Shown in pieces: positions 18,474-27,254 of a stretch of DNA of 38,842 nt. Below the pieces are notes generated by a model. That model was not told the origin of the DNA. It saw only the letters and a program-made list of their open reading frames with translations, and did not search any database. This DNA is from Bacteroidota bacterium (GTDB taxonomy: Bacteria; Bacteroidota; Bacteroidia; Bacteroidales; F082): assembly GCA_013203805.1 (NCBI GenBank), contig JABMPH010000174.1, positions 1 to 38,842 on the forward strand, in the 5' to 3' direction. Numbering within the stretch: the stretch's first letter is position 1; each line of letters begins with the position of its first letter. Made by a program: the position numbers and the translations under genes.

Positions 18474-18496
18474 TTAAATTACATCCTTTAATTTAA
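18474..18496. terminator. Perfect hairpin, possible terminator or remnant
   Basis: TTAAATTA pairs exactly with TAATTTAA around a 7-base loop, 47 bases past the DUF3500 stop. The stem is all A-T and lacks a clear T tract, so terminator function is weakly supported. Confidence 0.3.
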
Positions 18497-18543
18497 CCAT
18501 AGACCCCCTGCTTAACTTTTTTAACTGTTATGAGGCCTTCATT

Positions 18544-20043
18544 TTAATGATGATGGTCTTCTTCGAGGTGTTGTCGAAGAAGATCTTTTCCGTAATCGTT
18601 GCCATTGGGTGTTCTTACAATGGTATGAACATGCTTTTTACTGGGTTTGCTCCCAGACAGAAAGACAGGTATTTGATGATCGAATTCAATCAGCACAACA
18701 GGACTTTGAATACGATAATAAAATGCATCATTCTCATCGCTACCCCCAACCCAGGCAAAATAGGTATGATCCATATGTTCCAAAATTTCATCCATTCTCA
18801 CTTCAGCATGACCTTCTTTCATGTTTCCTATATATTCACTGATGAGCTCTTCCAGAATATTCATTTGCGTTTCATTCAGGGCTGTAACATTTAGGCCGGA
18901 ATATGGAACGATTGCATTGTCATCGAACGAAGCGGCCTGATTGTAGTTGTAATCTTTTCTGTCGAATAATGTTGCTGTTTTTCGCTGCTCATTATCGAGT
19001 GAATTATAAAATTTCAAACCTAGTTTTTCTTCATTTTCAAAAGTCCTGGTGCCTGCATTTTCTCCTTCAGCTATATAATTTGGTTCCGACCCCATAAATG
19101 TAGGTGTCATTACAACCTGATCTCCAAGAATAAAATAGTTGATCACCAAATGGTGACCATCAATTTGCCAGCCCCAGGGTTCAGTATCCGAAGGAATACC
19201 CATAAATGAAAACCAGTAAAGGTCAGATCCCAACATCTCAAACTCATTGGCTAACTGTGCTAAGTAACCTTCCATTTTCATAATATCCTGGGTTTTTTGA
19301 AACCCTTTAGGACTCAGGCTTTCTTTAAGGATCCTGAATGCAAGTTCTTTTTGTTTTTCTGTGAGATCAGGTAACCCAATGCCTTTTCTTTTATAAAAAT
19401 CAATGTTTGACCATCTGCGCCATTCCTTGTTATCGATTGAAAAGGTGCACATTTCTCTTTGTTCGATACTTAATGAATTCAGGAAAACCTCGACGGCTTT
19501 TTTTATCCCAGCCGTACTTATTCCAGTTGCATTTATAGAATACAAATCAGGGATTAGATCACCATCAGTAGTCACCCCATAGTAGGGTACACGTAATGCC
19601 TTTCTTTCAGCTTCTGTGTCAGACTGTTCTACTTTAAGCATGGGTGAGGGTGTCGCTAGTCCTGTGTTTGCTGTGGTTTCACCCCATTTCACAATAGGTA
19701 AAATATTTATTCCAGGGGTAATAATTAGTGTTCTATAAGCCGCGACACCAATATTAGAATCATCAAATACATCGTAACTATGCATGAAAGTATATAGCAT
19801 AGTGTCAGGTTTTTCCGCTGGCCATTCAAAGGTAACGGAATAAACGCCTTCTCCAATATCCTGCATGGCTATCCTTCTCCATCCCAGTGGTCCCGAACCA
19901 ACTATTGCAATGGTTTCAGGATCAGTAATATTGTCAATAACTTCAGACATGTCTACTTGAAAAGTGATTGTAGCGACATTCTTATTTTTTTGCTGGCAGC
20001 CCAAAAGAATTAAAAGGCTAAAAAGGAAAATTATTCTGTTCAT
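18544..20043 (-). CDS. DUF3500 lipoprotein with N-terminal beta-sandwich
   Basis: Predicted lipoprotein of 499 residues. The ATG at 20043 (not the TTG 30 bases upstream) gives MNRIIFLFSLLILLGCQQKN, a signal peptide ending in the lipobox LLGC. Residues about 23-125 (VATITFQVDMSEV, GEGVYSVTFEWPA) resemble a carbohydrate-binding or starch-binding-like beta sandwich. The remainder is a DUF3500 domain: PYYGVTTDGDLIPDLY, WGWQIDGHHLVINYFILGDQ, HTYFAWVGG, YRIQSPVVLIEFDHQ, and the terminal HTIVRTPNGNDYGKDLLRQH, ending in three His. The many conserved His, Asp and Glu suggest a metal site, but DUF3500 has no established activity. It interrupts the otherwise conserved order between atpZ and the small membrane protein, with long gaps on both sides (180 and 334 bases), which suggests later insertion. 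Confidence 0.85.
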   Translation of the reverse strand: MNRIIFLFSLLILLGCQQKNKNVATITFQVDMSEVIDNITDPETIAIVGSGPLGWRRIAMQDIGEGVYSVTFEWPAEKPDTMLYTFMHSYDVFDDSNIGVAAYRTLIITPGINILPIVKWGETTANTGLATPSPMLKVEQSDTEAERKALRVPYYGVTTDGDLIPDLYSINATGISTAGIKKAVEVFLNSLSIEQREMCTFSIDNKEWRRWSNIDFYKRKGIGLPDLTEKQKELAFRILKESLSPKGFQKTQDIMKMEGYLAQLANEFEMLGSDLYWFSFMGIPSDTEPWGWQIDGHHLVINYFILGDQVVMTPTFMGSEPNYIAEGENAGTRTFENEEKLGLKFYNSLDNEQRKTATLFDRKDYNYNQAASFDDNAIVPYSGLNVTALNETQMNILEELISEYIGNMKEGHAEVRMDEILEHMDHTYFAWVGGSDENDAFYYRIQSPVVLIEFDHQIPVFLSGSKPSKKHVHTIVRTPNGNDYGKDLLRQHLEEDHHH

Positions 20044-20223
20044 AGGATTTCTATATATACTATCTGAAGGCAATAATAGCTTTTATATGACAGACGGTTA
20101 TTAATTTTGTTTAATAATTGTTTTTTTTATTGATTTATTAAGCTCATTCTGAAATTTAATTGGTATTCGCAACAGAATTTAGTCGCTGATTCTGGTGGAA
20201 ATGTCTCATACATAGTACAAAAA

Positions 20224-20439
20224 CTACTTTTTAAACAATCCTCTCATCCCATAAAAAACCGCCCCTGCCACTGATAGAATTGTTAATGCCAGGGTGAACA
20301 CAGGAAAATCCCAATCAAGCCACCCATCTATAGCCTTTCCGCCAAATGCCCCGGCCACCATAATTACAATCATTTGTAAGCCAAGAGTAGAATACTTAGC
20401 ATAAAATTTGAGTGGGCTTTCTTTTTCTTCGCGTTGCAT
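20224..20439 (-). CDS. atpZ: AtpZ/AtpI-family protein
   Basis: A 71-residue membrane protein (ATG at 20439; a TTG directly before it is ignored). A hydrophilic N-terminus (MQREEKESPLKFYAKYSTLG) precedes two helices, about residues 20-36 (LQMIVIMVAGAFGGKAID) and 45-64 (FPVFTLALTILSVAGAVFYG), with a basic end (RGLFKK). This is the double-helix hairpin of AtpZ, an accessory protein encoded at the head of F1Fo ATP synthase operons and implicated in assembly or ion supply. It lies 94 bases after the bactofilin gene on the same strand. No atpB, atpE or other subunit gene follows in the window. Confidence 0.88.
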   Translation of the reverse strand: MQREEKESPLKFYAKYSTLGLQMIVIMVAGAFGGKAIDGWLDWDFPVFTLALTILSVAGAVFYGMRGLFKK

Positions 20440-20533
20440 CAAATGCTAAACTACAATAATTTGAAAAATAAAGCTGCTTTCGAAGAGAAAATTGTTAGTG
20501 GTTAGTATGTAGGTTTGTGATAATTAATTCTGA

Positions 20534-20902
20534 TTATTTATTCTTGATATCATCATCAGTACCCATTTTACAAGTACCGGTAAAGGCTGCCCCAGGCTCA
20601 ATCGATAGTTTTTTTGTTTCAACATCGCCCGAGAAAATTGCTGTAGCTTTAAAAACAGTAAGGTTGGCAACCACAAGCTTACCAACTACTTTACCACAAA
20701 TATCGGCATCGCCACATGTTATTTCGCCATCCACATTACCGCTTTCGCCAACAACAATTCGGCCTTTTGCATCAATTTTACCTACAATTGTGCCTTCAAT
20801 TCGAAAATCGCCTTCCGAATGAATATCACCAGTAATATTTGTTCCTTGTGCTATTATATTTGGCATCTGACTATCTCCGTTTCCGTTTCTATTCTTTTTC
20901 AC
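20534..20902 (-). CDS. Bactofilin (polymer-forming cytoskeletal protein)
   Basis: A 122-residue protein with a right-handed beta-helix core that assembles nucleotide-free filaments. The bactofilin pattern is plain: PNIIAQGTNITGDIHSEGDF, RIEGTIVGKIDAKGRIVVGE, DGEITCGDADICGKVVGKL, SGDVETKKLSIEPGAAFTG, with hydrophobic residues spaced for stacked short strands. The start is taken as GTG at 20902, 12 bases after the porW stop; an internal ATG at 20866 (MPNIIAQG) is a real alternative and would still keep the whole core. The tight spacing implies co-transcription with porW. In this phylum bactofilins are commonly found at this place. Confidence 0.9.
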   Translation of the reverse strand: MKKNRNGNGDSQMPNIIAQGTNITGDIHSEGDFRIEGTIVGKIDAKGRIVVGESGNVDGEITCGDADICGKVVGKLVVANLTVFKATAIFSGDVETKKLSIEPGAAFTGTCKMGTDDDIKNK

Positions 20903-20914
20903 AATACTATCTGA

Positions 20915-23554
20915 TTAATCTCTTTTGTAATTCTTCTCAAAAAATTCCTTGTACAAAGCAATATCTTTATCTCTGTAGAAAATTGGATAATTAGACGCAG
21001 AAATTGAATATACTTCAAACTCCTTATTCTGTAGCCCTGAAACAACATATTCATCATTTCTAAGAGCTAACAAATAATTACCTGCCTCATCCTTACTGTC
21101 AAAATTACCAACTGTTATTATAGTGCGCTGATCGTCAAGCATCAAGCTCTTTACCCTCAGCCTTTTAAGCCTGAAATATTTTTTATCAAAATCTGAGATT
21201 CTAACTTTCAGTGCACTTACATTTACATCTTCTGATTTAACAATAATTAATACGAGATGCATTTCATCGGCATTAAACCTATATATTGATTCTTTTGCTG
21301 AAGCCTTAGGAGAACTCACATTTGAACCTTCAGGAATACCTAATCCATATTCAAGTTGCAATGTTTGTATTACCGACTTAGCCAATGGTGCTACCGAGCT
21401 GGTGGGGTATTTTTGAACAAGACTGATAAGTGATGAATATAACGTGTCGGCAACATCTACTGCACCCAATGAAATTGCCCTTAGGTATAAGAATTTTGGA
21501 ATAAGGGCTGTATCTTCAGGAAATAATCCAACGGCCTCATCAGAATAAGTAATTACTCTATAATATTGCTCACGATTAAATGCTTTGAAAGTTTTTTCGT
21601 AAAGGGTTGCCGCTTCATTTTTCTGCTGACTAAGTTTAATAAAATAATCAGGGTCGAGAAGAACTTTCGCATAATTACTTTCAGGATAATTAGCTACAAT
21701 CAATCCCTTGTAAAAATTGGATTCATCATTATTTCCTTCTCCGGTATATATTTTATATAAAGCGTACCATGATTCCAATCTGTATTTATTATCAGGATAT
21801 TTTTTTTGGAATTCAAGATAAGTATCCAAAGCAAGGGTTGTATCTTTTAAATCTTCATAATAAAGATATGCCAATCGATTATATGCGTCAACTATCAGGC
21901 TGTCGGAAACAGCAAGTTGCTCAGGTGTACGTGGGATATGCTGAAGATAATATGCTCGATCGCGCGGATTTGTAACAAGCATTATAACACTATCACTTTT
22001 TGTAATGACTTCTTCATCCGTTAAATCTTCTTCAAAAGATTGCATAACCATTCTCTTATCAGTGAGCCGCCAGTTATCCTCAAGTTTTCTATCACCCCAC
22101 TTTTTTACAAACTCAGTACGACCTCGACCCAGTGCAGCGGGGTTATCAAAATACCAGCCTCCGCCAAGTGGCTGACCGGGTTTACTTCTTGTCATATCAA
22201 CAAACTGTGTTCCGATCCCGTTTTCTTTTTCCTTTGCTATCTTTTGCTGTTCCTTTTCGTATTCTTCAATAAGATTATCAATCATTGCATAAAGATCAAC
22301 AGTATCCATCAAGGCAATTGTTTGAAGACTATCTTGCAATTCAATTGTTTGTATCTGTGCAACCAAAGCCGAAAGAATTGTAGTCTTGCTCATTATTTTT
22401 TCATAATCAGGATAGTCCTTTGGCAGCGACATTGCCGCTGTATCGTAATAAGCTTGTGCTTGTTGATAAACTCCATCATCAAAATAAATATCGGCCAACT
22501 CTAACGAAGATGTTGTTTTTTGAACTGGATCGCTTACACTTGTACTAACTGATTTTTTCAAATAATAGATCACCAAAGTGTCCTTATTATCAGTTGTTGC
22601 AATTTGAGCAAGTGCATAATAAATTTGGTCGAGGTAATCTTTATTTTTGTCCTCTTTGGCCATTTTAAGCAATACCTTATTTATATGCCTGCTATCGCCA
22701 GATCCTTCTACATAGCATTGAGCAATATTCATTTGTGCTTCAAATGCCATCTTATAAGGAGGGTTTTTCTTAACAACCTTAGAAAAATATGACATTGCCT
22801 GAGTGTAATTATGGTCCAATTGATTAATCTGTCCCATAATAAAATAGATCCTGGTTATAGTGGAATTATCGGATGCCAACTCCATTCCTCGTTCAAGATA
22901 TGGATAAGCTGCTTTATAATTCCCACGAGCTATATAAAAGTCGGCATAAACAATTGGAATTTCTTTTTCAACACTTCTTGGAAAATTTTCCTCTTTAAGT
23001 TTGCTTTGAAGAAGGTTTAATGATGCTTCTGCTTTTTCAAATCTTTCTGTTTGAATAAAAGTACGGGCAAGCCAAAGTATTGCTTCATAGGATATTGGTG
23101 TGGATTCATACTCCTTGGCAACATAATCAAACACACGGCGAGCACTGGTATAGTCTTGTTTGTAAAAATGTGCCATTCCCATCATCAAATAACTATCCTT
23201 AACCCACTTAACATATTCTTTACCACCAAACGACATCGAATGTCTCTGGATACCAATGGAGGCCTTTTTTATGGTGCGATCCATCTTTGGATTAAGGATG
23301 GTAGCATCAGACTTGGTTCCATAATTATTTATCCTGATAACACTATTATAATTGTCAACCACTTTTTCATTTAGTATCACAATGCCTTCATTTAAACTTA
23401 CCATGCCATTCCAATAAACATTATAATGACATGTAACGTTATGATATGCCCGGCGTGTCCATGTATTTTTTTTTGTGGAGCAGGAGCTTATAAGTAGCAA
23501 TAGGGTAATTGCCACTAAAAAAAATGAAGACGTATTTGATCTTTGCTTAATCAA
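20915..23554 (-). CDS. porW: T9SS lipoprotein PorW/SprE
   Basis: TPR-rich lipoprotein of 879 residues required for type IX secretion and, in gliders, motility; known homologues associate with the PorK-PorN and PorLM parts of the machine. The signal peptide ends in the lipobox LLISSC (Cys25). The mature N-terminus WTRRAYHNVTCHYNVYWNGM is characteristic of PorW/SprE. TPR-type helices follow from about residue 110 to 400, and more occur around 540-720 (YYLQHIPRTPEQLAVSDSLI, YLYYEDLKDTTLALDTYLEF). A small C-terminal domain resembles a SPOR-like fold (TVGNFDSKDEAGNYLLALRN). The start is TTG at 23554: no ATG occurs before the lipobox, and an in-frame stop lies shortly upstream. It heads the gene group with bactofilin and atpZ. 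Confidence 0.93.
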   Translation of the reverse strand: MIKQRSNTSSFFLVAITLLLLISSCSTKKNTWTRRAYHNVTCHYNVYWNGMVSLNEGIVILNEKVVDNYNSVIRINNYGTKSDATILNPKMDRTIKKASIGIQRHSMSFGGKEYVKWVKDSYLMMGMAHFYKQDYTSARRVFDYVAKEYESTPISYEAILWLARTFIQTERFEKAEASLNLLQSKLKEENFPRSVEKEIPIVYADFYIARGNYKAAYPYLERGMELASDNSTITRIYFIMGQINQLDHNYTQAMSYFSKVVKKNPPYKMAFEAQMNIAQCYVEGSGDSRHINKVLLKMAKEDKNKDYLDQIYYALAQIATTDNKDTLVIYYLKKSVSTSVSDPVQKTTSSLELADIYFDDGVYQQAQAYYDTAAMSLPKDYPDYEKIMSKTTILSALVAQIQTIELQDSLQTIALMDTVDLYAMIDNLIEEYEKEQQKIAKEKENGIGTQFVDMTRSKPGQPLGGGWYFDNPAALGRGRTEFVKKWGDRKLEDNWRLTDKRMVMQSFEEDLTDEEVITKSDSVIMLVTNPRDRAYYLQHIPRTPEQLAVSDSLIVDAYNRLAYLYYEDLKDTTLALDTYLEFQKKYPDNKYRLESWYALYKIYTGEGNNDESNFYKGLIVANYPESNYAKVLLDPDYFIKLSQQKNEAATLYEKTFKAFNREQYYRVITYSDEAVGLFPEDTALIPKFLYLRAISLGAVDVADTLYSSLISLVQKYPTSSVAPLAKSVIQTLQLEYGLGIPEGSNVSSPKASAKESIYRFNADEMHLVLIIVKSEDVNVSALKVRISDFDKKYFRLKRLRVKSLMLDDQRTIITVGNFDSKDEAGNYLLALRNDEYVVSGLQNKEFEVYSISASNYPIFYRDKDIALYKEFFEKNYKRD

Positions 23555-23612
23555 AGTATATTTTTAATCTTAATAACTAAATTTAAAGCGTTTTATTACA
23601 AATAATGAGTGG

Positions 23613-23620
23613 CAAAAATA
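23613..23620 (-). promoter_or_regulatory. Candidate -7 box of porW
   Basis: Reads TATTTTTG followed by CC on the minus strand, an exact TAnnTTTG match about 58 bases upstream of the TTG start. No -33 box at the usual spacing. Confidence 0.4.
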
Positions 23621-23787
23621 ATTAGAGTTTCATGAAAAACCATATTTATTCAAAATTAGTTTAAAAAGCATACAAAGTGCCATTAAATAACAGTGTTCAT
23701 TTTTTGTTTTATATGTTTCCTAATATTTGTTTTAATATGATTAGCAACCAAATATAATAAAGCAGGTGATTGTTAGTTTTGCTTTTT

Positions 23788-23795
23788 TACCTTTG
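23788..23795 (+). promoter_or_regulatory. -7 box of the M23 peptidase-dxr-rseP unit
   Basis: TACCTTTG followed by CA is an exact Bacteroidota -7 match, 10 bases before the ATG at 23806. The short distance indicates a very short leader. Confidence 0.5.
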
Positions 23796-23805
23796 CACTT
23801 TTATT

Positions 23806-24690
23806 ATGGCGAAATCAAAAAAAAATAAGAAGTGGTATAAAAAACTCCGAAGCAAGTATAGGTTAGTAATATTTAACGACCAAACTTTTGAGGATAGGCT
23901 CTCGTTAAGATTAACGAGATTAAATGTTTTTATTTTTATAATTAGCATTGGCATTATTTTTATGACGCTAACTTTTATACTGATTGCAAATACATCGGTT
24001 AAAAAATACATTCCAGGTTATCCGGATATAGATGAAAAAAGGCAGCTATATAATTTGAATATTATTGCTGACTCGTTACTAATAGATATTGAGAAGAAAA
24101 ATAGATATATAGCTAGTTTTAAAAATATTTTTGAAGATAATCCAGTAGAAGGTGATTACAGCGAACCAGATATTACAGATCTCCATTATGACACTATTCA
24201 AAACAGGAAATCGATTGTAGATAGCACCTTGAGGGCTGAATTCGAGAATCAAAGTATGCACAATTTGTATTTTAACGAATCGGGGCAGCTTACAGAATCC
24301 AATGAGGCATCAATAAAGAGTTTTAACTTTTTCACTCCCATGCGAGGAATTATTACTTCGCGCTTTAATTTAATGGAAAGTCATTACGGAATTGATATTG
24401 TTACTTCACGTAATGAAGCTGTAGTAGCTACGCTGGAAGGTACAGTTGTATTCTCGGGCTGGACTTTAGAAACAGGGTATATTATTGGTCTACAGCATGA
24501 AAGGAACTTTATTTCAGTATACAAGCATAATTCTATTCTATTAAAAAAGGAAGGTGACCATGTGCTTGCTGGTGAACCAATTGCCATATCCGGAGAATCC
24601 GGAGAATTAACAACCGGCCCTCACCTGCATTTTGAATTATGGGAAAATGGAAGTCCTGTAAACCCGGAAGAATACATCCTTTTTAACTAG
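23806..24690 (+). CDS. M23-family metallopeptidase (membrane-anchored)
   Basis: Peptidoglycan endopeptidase-like protein of 294 residues. The ATG at 23806 is chosen because it follows a -7 box and starts a basic cytoplasmic tail (MAKSKKNKKWYKKLRSKYRL); an in-frame TTG 36 bases upstream precedes that box. One membrane helix lies at about 43-64 (VFIFIISIGIIFMTLTFILI), so the rest is periplasmic. The C-terminal LytM domain has the zinc ligands in SHYGIDIV (HxxxD) and GPHLHFELW (HxH), with the connecting GTVVFSGW and HNSILLKKEGDHVLAGEPIA. All expected ligands are present, so it may be active rather than a degenerate EnvC/NlpD type. It is 24 bases upstream of dxr, so probably one operon with dxr and rseP. 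Confidence 0.92.
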   Translation: MAKSKKNKKWYKKLRSKYRLVIFNDQTFEDRLSLRLTRLNVFIFIISIGIIFMTLTFILIANTSVKKYIPGYPDIDEKRQLYNLNIIADSLLIDIEKKNRYIASFKNIFEDNPVEGDYSEPDITDLHYDTIQNRKSIVDSTLRAEFENQSMHNLYFNESGQLTESNEASIKSFNFFTPMRGIITSRFNLMESHYGIDIVTSRNEAVVATLEGTVVFSGWTLETGYIIGLQHERNFISVYKHNSILLKKEGDHVLAGEPIAISGESGELTTGPHLHFELWENGSPVNPEEYILFN

Positions 24691-24714
24691 ATAACCAAGA
24701 ATCCCAAGAGTAAT

Positions 24715-25866
24715 ATGAAGAAAAGAGTAGCGATATTAGGATCGACCGGTTCGATTGGCACTCAGGCATTAAGTGTAATTGATGAACAATATGAATTATT
24801 TACTGTAGAAGTACTTACCGCAAATAACAACTCAAAACTTCTGATTAATCAGGCAATTAAGTATTTGCCCAATGTGGTGGTAATAGGAAATAAGGGTCAC
24901 TACCCAGTTGTTCGCGATGCGCTTGAGAGTTATGATATAAAAGTATATGCCGGTGAAGATGCCATTAGTCAGGTAATGGAAATGGATACAATCGATATTG
25001 CACTTATTGGAATAGTTGGCATACACGCTCTAAAACCAATATTATCGGCACTAAAGAATAAGAAAAAAATAGCTCTGGCCAATAAGGAAAGCCTTGTGGT
25101 TGCGGGCGAATTAATATCAAAAACTGCTGTTGAATATGGTGGACAAATAATACCCGTTGACTCTGAGCATTCGGCCATTTTTCAATGTTTGATGGGTGAA
25201 CTTGATAATCCTATTGATAAAATAGTTCTTACTGCTTCAGGTGGCCCATTTCTAAATAAAAGTATCGATTATATTAAGAATGTCACACGTTGTCAGGCAC
25301 TGAATCACCCCACATGGAAGATGGGCAAAAAAGTTAGTGTTGATTCGGCAACATTGATGAACAAAGGGATGGAAGCCATTGAAGCTCGCTGGCTATTTGA
25401 TATTAATCCAAACCAAATTGAAGTTATTATACATCCTCAAAGCATTATACATTCATTAGTATATTTTACTGATAGATCTGTGAAAACACAGCTTAGCTTT
25501 CCCGATATGCGAATTCCTATCCAGTTTGCGCTTACTTATCCTCACAGGGTAAAAAACTCTTTTCAATCTCTGGACTTACTACAAACAGGTACATTAAACT
25601 TCCTTCCTCCTGATGTGAAAAAATTTCGTAATCTTGCACTCGCTTTTAAAGCCTTGGAAATGGGTGGTAATATGCCCTGTATTCTAAATGCTGCAAATGA
25701 TGTGGCTGTTCAAGCCTTTTTGGATGAAAAAATCGGTTTATTGCAAATATCAGATATTGTTGAAGAAAGTATGACTTTGATTCCTAGAATAGAATTACCT
25801 ACTCTATCAGATTATTTTGAAACTGATATTCAAACAAGGAAAAAAGCAATTGAATTAATTAAGTAA
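24715..25866 (+). CDS. dxr: 1-deoxy-D-xylulose-5-phosphate reductoisomerase
   Basis: Second enzyme of the non-mevalonate isoprenoid pathway, converting DXP to 2-C-methyl-D-erythritol 4-phosphate with NADPH and a divalent metal. The 383-residue length is normal. The N-terminal NADPH-binding loop is LGSTGSIGTQAL. The central part carries ALANKESLVVAGELI, PVDSEHSAIFQCL (metal and substrate residues) and ASGGPFL. The flexible active-site region HPTWKMGKKVSVDSATLMNKG and the C-terminal NAANDVAVQAFL are also intact. It sits between the M23 peptidase gene (24 bases) and rseP (18 bases), a layout common in this phylum. Use of this pathway implies sensitivity of isoprenoid synthesis to loss of this gene. 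Confidence 0.98.
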   Translation: MKKRVAILGSTGSIGTQALSVIDEQYELFTVEVLTANNNSKLLINQAIKYLPNVVVIGNKGHYPVVRDALESYDIKVYAGEDAISQVMEMDTIDIALIGIVGIHALKPILSALKNKKKIALANKESLVVAGELISKTAVEYGGQIIPVDSEHSAIFQCLMGELDNPIDKIVLTASGGPFLNKSIDYIKNVTRCQALNHPTWKMGKKVSVDSATLMNKGMEAIEARWLFDINPNQIEVIIHPQSIIHSLVYFTDRSVKTQLSFPDMRIPIQFALTYPHRVKNSFQSLDLLQTGTLNFLPPDVKKFRNLALAFKALEMGGNMPCILNAANDVAVQAFLDEKIGLLQISDIVEESMTLIPRIELPTLSDYFETDIQTRKKAIELIK

Positions 25867-25884
25867 AATTATAACAAGATATAA

Positions 25885-27210
25885 ATGGAAATAGTAATCC
25901 AGGTACTTCAGCTCTTATTGAGCCTCTCTATATTAGTAGTAGTTCACGAATTCGGGCATTTTGCTGCGGCAAAGATTTTTAAAACCAGAGTAGAAAAGTT
26001 TTATTTGTTCTTCAATCCATGGTTTTCAATTTTCAAATTCACTTTTAAAGGAACCGAATATGGCATGGGATGGCTGCCCCTTGGTGGTTATGTTAAGATT
26101 TCGGGGATGATTGATGAGTCGATGGATAAGGAAGCCATGAAACTACCACCCCAACCATGGGAGTTTAGATCGAAGCCAGCTTATCAACGACTAATTATAA
26201 TGTTAGGTGGAGTTTTTATGAATGTACTTCTGGCTTTTCTTATCTATATAGCAATGCTGTCTTTTTGGGGAGATGAGTATTTAAGCACCAAAGAGGTAAA
26301 TAAATATGGTATCAGGGCTGATAGTCTTGCCATGGAAATGGGATTCAGGCATGGTGACAAAATCATGCTGCTTGATGGTGAATATATTGAAGATTTTAGC
26401 AAAATCCCAATGAATCTTGTTCTGAACGAGGTTAAAAATGTAGAGGTCATAAGAGATAATGTTCCAACAACACTAACTCTTCCCGAAGGAAGTTTAAATA
26501 AATTGATAAATCATAAATCGAAGTTATTTACCATACGAATTCCATTTATTGCCGATAGATTTTCAAAAAATTCATTGGCTGAAAATTCAGGGATACAAAT
26601 TGGGGATGCCATATTGGGAATAAATGGAGTTAATCTTATTTATTTCAATGATTTTCGTGAAGAGATCCAAAAGCACAAAAATGAATCGGTACTCATAACT
26701 GTTGCTCGCGATGCCGATACTATTATACTTCCTATGCAGCTGGGTGAAGATGGTTTAATAGGAGTATTTCCAAATGGCGACATAAATGAGTTTTTTGAAA
26801 TTAGCAAGAAAGAATACACAATTGCTGAAGCCATTCCAGCCGGATTTACTCGTACCATTGGCGGAATTGACAATTATTTAAAACAGTTGAAATTACTTTT
26901 CTCACCCGAGGTAAAGGCTTACGAAGGTGTTGGTGGATTTATTACCATTGGTAGTATTTTTCCGAAACAATGGCATTGGGAAAGCTTTTGGAAACTAACA
27001 GCATTTTTATCAATTATGCTTGCAATACTTAATGTATTACCAATTCCGGCACTGGATGGTGGTCATGTGCTTTTCTTGCTTTATGAGATAATTGCACGAC
27101 GTAAGCCAAGTGACAAGTTTTTGGAGTATGCTCAGGTATTTGGTATGGTAGTATTGTTTAGCCTTTTGATTTTGGCTAATGGAAATGATATTGTTAAGTT
27201 GTTTAAGTAG
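25885..27210 (+). CDS. rseP: RseP-type site-2 protease (M50)
   Basis: Inner-membrane zinc protease of 441 residues that cleaves transmembrane substrates, classically an anti-sigma factor. The first helix carries VVVHEFGHFAAAK (HExxH, H21 and H25). A PDZ-containing periplasmic part lies between about residues 125 and 290, seen in the segments GIRADSLAMEMGFRHGDKIM and NSGIQIGDAILGINGVNL, i.e. two PDZ-like units. The third metal ligand is in NVLPIPALDGGHVLFLLYE, the LDGGH motif near the C-terminus. The family length and order are complete. Last gene of the M23-dxr-rseP unit. No sigma or anti-sigma pair is visible nearby, so its target here is unknown. Confidence 0.96.
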   Translation: MEIVIQVLQLLLSLSILVVVHEFGHFAAAKIFKTRVEKFYLFFNPWFSIFKFTFKGTEYGMGWLPLGGYVKISGMIDESMDKEAMKLPPQPWEFRSKPAYQRLIIMLGGVFMNVLLAFLIYIAMLSFWGDEYLSTKEVNKYGIRADSLAMEMGFRHGDKIMLLDGEYIEDFSKIPMNLVLNEVKNVEVIRDNVPTTLTLPEGSLNKLINHKSKLFTIRIPFIADRFSKNSLAENSGIQIGDAILGINGVNLIYFNDFREEIQKHKNESVLITVARDADTIILPMQLGEDGLIGVFPNGDINEFFEISKKEYTIAEAIPAGFTRTIGGIDNYLKQLKLLFSPEVKAYEGVGGFITIGSIFPKQWHWESFWKLTAFLSIMLAILNVLPIPALDGGHVLFLLYEIIARRKPSDKFLEYAQVFGMVVLFSLLILANGNDIVKLFK

Positions 27211-27254
27211 ATAGTTTATTTCCAAACTTAACTGGCAATATTATTGATTTGGAG

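Larger units (their letters stand above)
18210..18543. other. 334-base gap with hairpin and degenerate repeats
   Basis: No gene seen. It holds a perfect 8-base inverted repeat (18474-18481 with 18489-18496, loop CATCCTT), three degenerate units of about 14-15 bases based on ATTGTTATACGTT (18277-18319), and a -7-like box for the small membrane gene (18233-18240). It lies downstream of DUF3500 in the transcription direction. Confidence 0.5.

Noticed and set aside
22040..22504. Plus-strand frame of 154 codons
   Set aside because: Antisense shadow of porW; composition is Cys/Leu/Ile-rich with no recognisable domain, and porW is open throughout.
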